From contig CAYULA010000069.1 in the NCBI GenBank assembly GCA_964445525.1, positions 1-11,833 of the forward strand: 11,833 nt of DNA, read 5' to 3'. This document shows positions 1 through 5,543 of the stretch, piece by piece (the stretch's first letter is position 1; each line of letters begins with the position of its first letter). This DNA is from Penumbrarchaeum sp964445525. GTDB lineage: Archaea > Thermoplasmatota > Penumbrarchaeia > Penumbrarchaeales > Penumbrarchaeaceae. Made by a program: the position numbers and the translations under genes. The notes beneath the pieces are model-generated. The model made no database searches. It had not been told where the DNA came from and saw nothing but the letters and a program-made list of their open reading frames with translations.

Positions 1-42
1 AGACAAGAAATTGTCAAAGTATTATGTCTAAAAATTAGTTGG

Positions 43-927
43 TCACGACACTAGTTCGATTTTGAGGTCCTTATTAACAACAAGAACCGAATCATTTAGA
101 TTGTTGAGAGTGTCCACATACATCTGTTTGGTTTGCTTCAGTTCGAATTCGTTTCGTTTGATTTCGGTTATATCCCTCAAATGCTCCACAACATAATCGA
201 TCTCGTTTTTTTCATCCAGAACCGGATAAGCCCTGACATCGAGCCAGAGATCCATGGATTTTTCGTATCTTTCAACCGATTCGGGTTTCTTCGATTTGTA
301 GACCTTGGATGTGGCACAGATCTCGCATGGGACCTCTCTCCCTACTATTTCGTAGCATTTCTTGCCCTTGACATCTTCCGGTTTGATGTTGAGGAATTCA
401 TATCCTGCCTCGTTATATCTGATTATCTCGTGATCCGGGTCCTGAATGCCTATCAGGTCGGGAATGGAGTTCAATATTGATTCAAGGAGGGATGCCTGCT
501 TTTTTACCTCAAAATCCAGTTCCTTCTGTTTTGTTATATCCTTGAAAATGCCGATCATTGCTATCGATTTTCCCTTTTTATCAAGTATCGAACTCACCGA
601 CACATCAACCCACAATCTTGACCCGTCTTTTCTCATATACCTCTTCTCTATTCTGTAGCTCAGTGTCTCTCCCCGGACAATCCTTTGAATTTTTTTTCTG
701 GAGAAGTCAATCTCATCAGGGTGTGTGAGGTCGAATATCGTTTTGTTTGCAATCTCGTCAGGGGAATATCCCATGAGGTCAGCGAAAACATCGTTGCAGT
801 CTATGTAATGTCCTTCCATGTCCGCCACAGCTATGGGTATACCATCCAATGAAAAGAGTGCATCGAGAATGGGTCTGCTGCTTTCCAGACCCCTTTTATC
901 CAGGCTGGGACTCTTTATTTTATTCAT
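43..927 (-). CDS. PAS-domain sensor protein, apparently cut short in a third PAS domain
   Basis: A 294-residue soluble protein with no membrane segment. PAS 1 covers about residues 20-133, with a PAC-like end FKDITKQKE. PAS 2 covers about 147-254, ending LRDITEIKR, with cysteines at 191, 201 and 204 (CEIC), a pattern seen in one PAS subgroup that may bind a ligand, metal or redox group. A third PAS begins at about 269 (VDTLNNLNDSVLVVNKDLKI) but stops after only about 25 residues. PAS domains sense small molecules, light or redox state. In archaea such strings usually precede a histidine kinase or sit in stand-alone partner proteins. No kinase, GAF or output domain is present. The ATG at 927 has no SD. 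The gene lies 161 bases downstream of the permease on the same strand, so it could be read through or have its own promoter. The PAS call is firm; the intactness of the gene is uncertain. Confidence 0.85.
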   Translation of the reverse strand: MNKIKSPSLDKRGLESSRPILDALFSLDGIPIAVADMEGHYIDCNDVFADLMGYSPDEIANKTIFDLTHPDEIDFSRKKIQRIVRGETLSYRIEKRYMRKDGSRLWVDVSVSSILDKKGKSIAMIGIFKDITKQKELDFEVKKQASLLESILNSIPDLIGIQDPDHEIIRYNEAGYEFLNIKPEDVKGKKCYEIVGREVPCEICATSKVYKSKKPESVERYEKSMDLWLDVRAYPVLDEKNEIDYVVEHLRDITEIKRNEFELKQTKQMYVDTLNNLNDSVLVVNKDLKIELVS

Positions 928-931
928 TTTT

Positions 932-957
932 CACACTTCGAAGTATATAACTGTGTG
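932..957 (-). promoter_or_regulatory. TATA-like box and inverted repeats ahead of the PAS gene (possible operator)
   Basis: A 10-base perfect palindrome, ACTTCGAAGT (935-944), abuts a TATA-like TTATATAC (943-950 read on minus). CACAC (932-936) and GTGTG (953-957) flank both as a wider inverted repeat. The TATA-like centre is only about 20 bases before the ATG, short for a leaderless archaeal start, so it may be an operator or leader element. A second TATA-like stretch, TAATATATAA (1009-1018 on minus), would give a leader of about 60 bases. Which one is used cannot be told from the sequence. Confidence 0.35.
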
Positions 958-1088
958 GACCAATTGGCTATTATTCCCCAATAACCCATCCAGGTTGATT
1001 CAATCTGATTATATATTAATCAATTGCCCGTATTATTACTTTATTAACTTATGTTGGTATATTGATTATTGCGGTGAAAGGGGATCTT

Positions 1089-3395
1089 CTATCCCGCAGT
1101 TCTCTCCCTTATGGTTGTTTCCACATCCAATTTCTTTGTGTACCTGATGGGAAATATGGAAGATCCCATGATGAAGAGGAATCCTAAGACGAATGTGAAT
1201 ACCATTCCCGTCAATGCGAAATATACCGGGAAGTAGTATAGTATATCCTGCATAACAACTGCAAACAACTTCCCGAATAAATAAGCGAAAGGTATACCCA
1301 GTGACGCTGATAAGAAACCGATTATTCCTATTTCAATCAGCATTGACCCTATCACCTTTCTTCTCGGTATTCCAAGTGTCTCCAGAGTGGCAAACTCCAT
1401 GTCCCTTTCCATGGTGGATATTATTATCGCGGACGCTGCTATCACCATCGCTATCACCAGGCAGATGATGAAGAAAAAATACAGAAGGCCCATGGCCGAA
1501 CCGAAGGTTTCATCCATTGCCTCTATTATATCATCCTGGATCGTGACCCTTGAGACACCATTCATGGATTCTATTCCCGAAGCCACGCTCTCCACATCTT
1601 CCTTTTCTTTCAATTTAACAAAGGCGCTGGAAGCAACATTTTCTTCCACGAGAGGGGATGCGGTATCCCTGTTGATGTACACGGCCTGAAGAAGGATGTC
1701 GTAGACTATTCCTCCGACAGTAGTCTCCATCTGTTTTGGACCAACGGTGATGGTTATTCTGTCCCCGGTGGAGATTCCAAGTTCGTTTGCCAGTTTATTT
1801 GTTATAATGGACTTTGAAAGATCGAGATCGCCCGATTGGAGATCGAAATCCTTTGCCTCCAGCATTCTGTCTGTTGAAACCACGGAGCCGGATTCTGTAC
1901 TTCCCCCTCCAGTGATCTGTCCGGACAGGTATGCGAAAGGGATCACGTAATCGAAAAGGTCCGAATCAAGCATGGTGGTTATATTTGTGATAGGCTGGGG
2001 CGAAACCATATCCACCCTGATGTCCCAGGTATCCTGGTCAGCCTGTTCCTGCATGTATCCCCAGGCGGATTCCGACACCACAATCCAGGAACCGGATATG
2101 CCTATCGACATTCCGACCACAAACACAGTCAATGCGGTCCTGCCTGGATTTCTGAAAGTGTTCCGAATTCCCATTATTCTTGTTTTGGACATATTTGATA
2201 GACCGCTTCCAACCGTCAGGATCCTTGTCTTGGGTTTATGTTCAAGTGCTTCCCTTACCGATTTTCTCGTGATAGCTGCTATGGGTATCATCACCGAGAG
2301 CAGGACACTTCCGAAAGAAAAGAGGAGGCCCGCAATGAACGGAACAGGATCCAGGGGATATGCCACCCTTATGTCGCCTATCATGGAAATGGTGTAAGAC
2401 ATTATGCCGCTTGTGAACAAAAGACCGAAGATCAATCCTATTACGGACCCTATCAGGGATAGGACCACTCCGAATGAAAGATACGCCCTGGCAATTTCGA
2501 ATCTCGAATAACCAACCGCCATGAGAACGCCGATATATCTCGAATCGTTCATAACTATCCTGTAAAACGTCATGAAGATCGAAATTATCCCCACAACCAT
2601 GAATATCACCGAGAACAGGGGAAACATGTTTCTCATCTTTCCGGCACCGATGTCCATGAAAACAACGCTTGGATGGTCCTTCTGCATGACCACTGAAGAG
2701 ACCGGAAGTTCATCCATTGAACCGGAGACTTCTTCCTCTTTTCCATCTTCCACATTCAAAATGATGTCATTTATCCCGTAACCCGTGATCCCCTGGAGTT
2801 CCTTGATATCCATAAAGAGGACAACAAGTTCCCCGGGAAGAGGCAGAGAGGAATCCGGAACCGATGAGGCGAAGATGTATTCCGCTGTCTGAACGGTTCC
2901 GGTCACGTTGATCTTGAAAGAATTGGTTCCTGTTGAGAATGTGAGGGTTTTACCTTTATCGGCCCCGATCCCTTCCATCCCGGCCACAACCACACCTTCA
3001 CCTTCTCCAGAGTGAAGATTGCCTTCCTTGACAAGGAGTTTGTTAATATCCTCCCTGTTAGGTTCCTCCGTTCCGATCAAAATGGCAGGATATGAAGTGT
3101 TTTCCCTGAGATAATGTCCATTTATCTTCAATCTCAAAGAAAACTCCTCGATATCGGGGTTTTCCGAAACGGCATCCTCGGCTAAAGAAGTGTTTACTGG
3201 CTTGGAGAGGGATATGAAAATATCAGGAAAGTTTGTCTCCTCGATGAATGTATCCATGGAATGATCGAAGATAACGGCCGAGTAAAGACCTGTCACGAAC
3301 ATCCCCATGGCAAGTGAGACAACCATGGAGATCGCGATGATCCTCCACTTCATCCTCAGAAGTTTTCTTAAGACACTCTTTGTAATCGGTTTCAA
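1089..3395 (-). CDS. ABC transporter permease, two FtsX/MacB-type modules
   Basis: Membrane subunit of an ABC exporter, 768 residues from the TTG start chosen here. Numbering from that start: TM1 about 17-40, an outer domain of about 215 residues (MacB_PCD-like), then TM2-TM4 at about 258-281, 305-332 and 352-375. A second module repeats this: TM5 about 420-440, a second outer domain, then TM6-TM8 at about 636-660, 682-708 and 721-746. The cytoplasmic segments after TM2 and TM6 (SRYIGVLMAVGYSR; ERDMEFATLETLGIPRRK) are the FtsX-type pieces that contact the ATPase. This duplicated layout fits the family that extracts lipids or lipoproteins, or exports peptides or drugs. The substrate cannot be inferred. 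A GTG nine bases upstream in frame is also possible, but it lies inside the SD AGGAGGTG, whereas TTG sits six bases after it. The gene is in an operon with the upstream ATP-binding subunit. Confidence 0.92.
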   Translation of the reverse strand: MKPITKSVLRKLLRMKWRIIAISMVVSLAMGMFVTGLYSAVIFDHSMDTFIEETNFPDIFISLSKPVNTSLAEDAVSENPDIEEFSLRLKINGHYLRENTSYPAILIGTEEPNREDINKLLVKEGNLHSGEGEGVVVAGMEGIGADKGKTLTFSTGTNSFKINVTGTVQTAEYIFASSVPDSSLPLPGELVVLFMDIKELQGITGYGINDIILNVEDGKEEEVSGSMDELPVSSVVMQKDHPSVVFMDIGAGKMRNMFPLFSVIFMVVGIISIFMTFYRIVMNDSRYIGVLMAVGYSRFEIARAYLSFGVVLSLIGSVIGLIFGLLFTSGIMSYTISMIGDIRVAYPLDPVPFIAGLLFSFGSVLLSVMIPIAAITRKSVREALEHKPKTRILTVGSGLSNMSKTRIMGIRNTFRNPGRTALTVFVVGMSIGISGSWIVVSESAWGYMQEQADQDTWDIRVDMVSPQPITNITTMLDSDLFDYVIPFAYLSGQITGGGSTESGSVVSTDRMLEAKDFDLQSGDLDLSKSIITNKLANELGISTGDRITITVGPKQMETTVGGIVYDILLQAVYINRDTASPLVEENVASSAFVKLKEKEDVESVASGIESMNGVSRVTIQDDIIEAMDETFGSAMGLLYFFFIICLVIAMVIAASAIIISTMERDMEFATLETLGIPRRKVIGSMLIEIGIIGFLSASLGIPFAYLFGKLFAVVMQDILYYFPVYFALTGMVFTFVLGFLFIMGSSIFPIRYTKKLDVETTIRERTAG

Positions 3396-3401
3396 TTCAA
3401 A

Positions 3402-3409
3402 CACCTCCT
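3402..3409 (-). promoter_or_regulatory. Shine-Dalgarno site AGGAGGTG that fixes the permease start
   Basis: Read on the minus strand, the ATPase stop codon TAG (3410-3408) runs directly into GGAGGTG, giving AGGAGGTG. Six bases (TTTGAA) separate it from TTG at 3395. The GTG that would give a slightly longer protein is the last three bases of the SD itself and so is an unlikely initiator. The stop/SD overlap implies translational coupling of the two exporter subunits. Confidence 0.75.
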
Positions 3410-4085
3410 AGGATGCTTCCTGCAGTTTTCCATGTCTGAGGATCATGGTCCTGTCCATGTATCTCTTGAGCCTGGTGTTGTGGGATACTATCAGGAAGGT
3501 GATGCCAAGCTTATGCTGGAGATCCTTCATTATCTCCATTATCGACTGCTCCCTCTCCTCATCCAGGTTGCCCGTTGGTTCATCGGCCAAAATCAGTGAT
3601 GGTTCCTTTGCCAATGCTCTTGCGATTGCCACTCTCTGCTGCTGGCCTCCCGAAAGTTCCTGGGGATAATTCTTTGCTTTGTCCGTGAGACCCACCATAT
3701 CGAGATATTTTCTGGCCCTCTCCCTCATCTCCTTTCTGCTTTTAACAAGGTTTTCAAGGCCGAGTTCAACATTTTCAAGGGCTGTAAGAGTGGGTATCAG
3801 GTTGTAGAATTGGAATATGAAACCGACCTTCTCTCTTCTGAACCTGTTGAGTTCCTTCTTCTGAAGTTCCGTGAGCTTGAGACCTTCCACCAGAAGAATT
3901 CCGGAATCGGCTCCGTCTATACCTCCCAATAGGTTCAAAAGGGTTGTCTTTCCGCTTCCGGAAGGACCCATCACCATAATCATCTCTCCTCTCTTCAATT
4001 CGAGGTCCATTCCCCGGAGAACGTGGGTGATTTCACCACCGGTTGTGTAGCTCTTGTCCAGTTTCCGAATGTCAACGAGGGTCAT
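3408..4085 (-). CDS. ABC transporter ATP-binding protein (LolD/MacB-type)
   Basis: A 225-residue nucleotide-binding subunit with all expected motifs in order: Walker A GPSGSGKTT (40-48), Q-loop glutamine 92 in FQFYNLIPTLTALENV, signature LSGGQQQR (144-151), Walker B LILADE (164-169) with catalytic Glu169, D-loop GNLDE, and switch His202 (VSHN). The length and the segment from FQFYNL onwards match the LolD/MacB/FtsE class that pairs with FtsX-type permeases. It hydrolyses ATP on the cytoplasmic side to drive the permease, whose gene follows directly. The ATG at 4085 has SD AAGGAGG (4093-4099) seven bases upstream. First gene of the operon, divergent from the HTH_10 regulator. No odd features; complete. 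Confidence 0.96.
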   Translation of the reverse strand: MTLVDIRKLDKSYTTGGEITHVLRGMDLELKRGEMIMVMGPSGSGKTTLLNLLGGIDGADSGILLVEGLKLTELQKKELNRFRREKVGFIFQFYNLIPTLTALENVELGLENLVKSRKEMRERARKYLDMVGLTDKAKNYPQELSGGQQQRVAIARALAKEPSLILADEPTGNLDEEREQSIMEIMKDLQHKLGITFLIVSHNTRLKRYMDRTMILRHGKLQEAS

Positions 4086-4092
4086 TTCACTG

Positions 4093-4133
4093 CCTCCTTG
4101 TGTAGAATACTAGCGTAGGAGGTAGATTATATT
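4093..4133 (-). promoter_or_regulatory. Promoter and SD of the ABC exporter operon
   Basis: On the minus strand AATATAAT (4126-4133) is a TATA-like box. Transcription would start near 4104, just before SD AAGGAGG (4093-4099) and the ATG at 4085. The region contains four GTAG motifs on the plus strand (from 4102, 4115, 4122 and 4146), three of them between the TATA box and the SD or overlapping them. They could be contact points for a regulator, but the spacing is irregular and this is speculative. Confidence 0.5.
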
Positions 4134-4154
4134 CCTGCCGTCCATGTAGGGTTG

Positions 4155-4162
4155 TTTATATA
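4155..4162 (+). promoter_or_regulatory. TATA box TTTATATA of the leaderless HTH_10 gene
   Basis: TTTATATA matches the archaeal consensus. Its centre is about 26 bases before the ATG at 4185, so transcription should begin at or within a base or two of that ATG. There is no SD ahead of it. This supports a leaderless mRNA and rules out the in-frame TTG at 4152, which lies upstream of the TATA box itself. Confidence 0.7.
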
Positions 4163-4184
4163 TTCGCAACTAAATCACGCAGAC

Positions 4185-4838
4185 ATGAGAAAAGCTGTGA
4201 TAGAACTAGAACCCAACAGGTTTGTCAAGAAGATGTGGGGAGGGTTTTTCGAGAAGGTGGATCATATGGAGGGAAGGGAAATCCTGCATCTGGATTTCGA
4301 AAAAGGAGTCAAACTTGTTATTGTTGACATCATCATGAGAAAAGGCCATACAATTGATGATTTGAAAATGCCGTCTTCCGCTCAAATACTGAACGTACTC
4401 AATGAAGAGGGGGTAAAGTACACGGTCTTGATAAAGGCCGTTATTCAGGGAAAGGCTCTCGGAAAGCTCATGAAACTCTTCGATCTGGACCTGATTTATG
4501 ATATGCCCTATTTTGCCGATAGTGAACACATAAAAATGAGCTGCATAGGGGATACTGATTCGATAAAAAAGCTGATCAAGATGCTGGGACTTCTGGGCGA
4601 GGTCAAGAATATCAGCTTCACCAAAGCCACCTTTTCCGATTACAACATTCTCAGCGTACTTACCGAGAAACAGAAAAAGATTTTGATCGAAGCGAAGAGA
4701 CTCGGATACTACAATTATCCGAGGAAGGTCAATGCAAATGAGCTTTCAGAGAAACTAGGAATATCGAAAGCCACAACGGTGGAACACCTCAGAAAGGCTG
4801 AGATCAGATTGATATCCAATCTGCTTGCCGCTTATTGA
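4185..4838 (+). CDS. HTH_10 (bat-type) transcriptional regulator
   Basis: A 217-residue predicted DNA-binding protein. Residues about 159-217 form the HTH_10 domain: LTEKQKKILIEAKRLGYYNY, PRKVNANELSEKLGISKAT as helix-turn-helix, and VEHLRKAEIRLI as the final helix. The HTH part closely follows the pattern of haloarchaeal Bat-like and thermoplasmatal regulators. Residues 1-150 form an alpha/beta sensory domain of the kind that usually precedes HTH_10; it has no membrane segment and I cannot name its ligand. The gene is divergent from the ABC exporter, with 99 bases between start codons containing both promoters, so control of the exporter (and of itself) is the natural inference. The start at 4185 is chosen because a TATA box lies about 26 bases upstream; a TTG at 4152 would add 11 residues but precedes the promoter. 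Confidence 0.92.
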   Translation: MRKAVIELEPNRFVKKMWGGFFEKVDHMEGREILHLDFEKGVKLVIVDIIMRKGHTIDDLKMPSSAQILNVLNEEGVKYTVLIKAVIQGKALGKLMKLFDLDLIYDMPYFADSEHIKMSCIGDTDSIKKLIKMLGLLGEVKNISFTKATFSDYNILSVLTEKQKKILIEAKRLGYYNYPRKVNANELSEKLGISKATTVEHLRKAEIRLISNLLAAY

Positions 4839-4844
4839 TTTTTT
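4839..4844 (+). terminator. T6 run directly after the regulator stop codon
   Basis: TTTTTT follows the TGA immediately. Archaeal RNA polymerase terminates on short U-runs without needing a hairpin, so this is a plausible terminator, although termination so close to the stop codon is unusual. Confidence 0.45.
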
Positions 4845-4883
4845 CATGAAATAGGAAATTCAAAGCGTCCAGTCAATAATCTC

Positions 4884-4891
4884 TTTAAATA
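4884..4891 (+). promoter_or_regulatory. Orphan TATA-like box TTTAAATA between convergent genes
   Basis: A TTTAAATA on the plus strand would start transcription near 4911-4915, with no plausible open reading frame after it. The transcript would be G-rich (about 4920-4935), then contain the 4945-4966 hairpin, then run antisense into the thioredoxin-like gene. It may be a chance AT-rich match. Confidence 0.2.
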
Positions 4892-4944
4892 ATCTTGATC
4901 TGAAAAATACAGCTTAAGTCCGGGGGAGCGGGGGTTTGTACGTT

Positions 4945-4966
4945 CGATCGAAGCCTGCTTCGATCG
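4945..4966. terminator. Perfect 10-base inverted repeat after the thioredoxin-like gene
   Basis: CGATCGAAGC (4945-4954) and GCTTCGATCG (4957-4966) are exact reverse complements separated by CT. In RNA this would be a stem of about nine pairs with a four-base loop. It begins six bases after the stop codon of the minus-strand gene. There is no T-run right after it; the nearest minus-strand T5 is at 4903-4907. It could be a 3'-end stabilising hairpin or a terminator between convergent genes, and being palindromic it could equally be a protein-binding site. Confidence 0.45.
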
Positions 4967-4971
4967 ATTAT

Positions 4972-5322
4972 TCATTTGTGCGATCCGAACTTCCCGTCAA
5001 GTATCTTCACAACATTTTCCCTTGTCTGGATACTGGATGTAGCCTCAACAACCTTTCCGTTCTTGAAATAAACAGTGAAGGGGAGGCCCCTGAAATTGGA
5101 ACATTCGGGGAGCTCCCTGATGTATCTAGCCCCCGGGATGTCGAATTCCATGTCCCTGAATTCCACGTGGGGATATTTCTTCTCCAGTTCCATCATTATC
5201 CCGTAAACGGGAATGCACATGGGCCCCATTCTCCCGCAGCATATCATCACATTCTCATTGCTTGAGATCAGTTCCTTGATCTCGTCTTCCGTTTGAAGGT
5301 GCTTGAGATTGGTCATCAACAT
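4972..5322 (-). CDS. Small thioredoxin-fold protein with an atypical CX6C site
   Basis: A 116-residue cytoplasmic protein with no signal peptide, the size of a thioredoxin. The strand-then-helix start (NENVMICCGRMGPMCIPVYG), the acidic strand VEFRDMEFD, and the LPF motif at 80-82 followed by TVYFKNGK match the thioredoxin fold, with Pro81 in the place of the conserved cis-proline. The canonical WCGPC is replaced by Cys28-Cys29-Gly-Arg-Met-Gly-Pro-Met-Cys36, so the active pair would be Cys29 and Cys36 (CX6C); a further cysteine is Cys74 in LPECSNF. Small proteins with a CGRMGPMC-type motif occur, as I recall, in methanogens and anaerobic bacteria, with no role I can state. A thiol redox or metal-handling function is inferred. 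The ATG at 5322 has SD GGTGAT (5328-5333) five bases upstream; the third codon is also ATG. Single-gene unit, convergent with the regulator. Confidence 0.85.
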   Translation of the reverse strand: MLMTNLKHLQTEDEIKELISSNENVMICCGRMGPMCIPVYGIMMELEKKYPHVEFRDMEFDIPGARYIRELPECSNFRGLPFTVYFKNGKVVEATSSIQTRENVVKILDGKFGSHK

Positions 5323-5327
5323 CTTTC

Positions 5328-5370
5328 ATCACCATTTTGATTAATTCATGGTAATCGATATACAATATTT
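5328..5370 (-). promoter_or_regulatory. SD and probable promoter of the thioredoxin-like gene
   Basis: Read on minus, GGTGAT (5328-5333) matches the 16S anti-SD and lies five bases before ATG 5322. Upstream, ATAAATATT and GTATATC (within about 5355-5372) are TATA-like and would give a short leader of about 10-20 bases carrying that SD. Which of the two is the real box is not clear. Confidence 0.45.
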
Positions 5371-5444
5371 ATGAGGTCCCTGAACAATCTTTTCATTCAT
5401 TAACAATTCTGAGAAATTAATTTTTTTTGTTGGGATTGATCTGT

Positions 5445-5543
5445 TCAGACGGACTTCTTGGTTGAATTTCCCATCGCTTCCTTGGATTTTATTTCAAGAA
5501 TCATCTGATCGATCAGGTCATCTGATTCTCCGAATCCGGAATA
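5445..5543 (-). other. In-frame 32-codon extension beyond the TGA of the surface protein
   Basis: After the TGA at 5544-5546 the same frame stays open for 32 codons, to a TGA at 5445-5447. The translation runs YSGFGESDDLIDQMILEI and then KSKEAMGNSTKKSV. It is charged, looks like a cytoplasmic tail, and uses codons similar to those of the gene before it. This may be the former or alternative C-terminus of the surface protein, lost through a stop mutation or sequencing error, or reached by readthrough. It could also be chance, since a 32-codon open frame is not rare. There is no ATG with an SD to make it a separate gene. Confidence 0.35.

Noticed and set aside
1081..1095. GGGAT/ATCCC hairpin at the permease stop codon as terminator
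   Set aside because: Only five pairs, it overlaps the stop codon, and no T-run follows on the minus strand.
4152..4184. TTG at 4152 as start of the HTH_10 regulator
   Set aside because: It lies just upstream of the TATA box (4155-4162), so a transcript from that promoter would not contain it.
4206..4529. 107-codon minus-strand frame inside the HTH_10 gene
   Set aside because: Antisense shadow of a strongly supported gene, with no domain.
4918..4926. GTCCGGG near 4919 resembling the putative tRNA 3' end at 11827-11833, as an att-site pair
   Set aside because: Only seven bases match and the adjoining acceptor part differs. A 7-mer match is expected by chance in a window of this size.
4941..4960. 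GTTCGATC resembling a tRNA T-loop
   Set aside because: The flanking bases do not form a T-stem, and the sequence is better explained as part of the 10-base inverted repeat.
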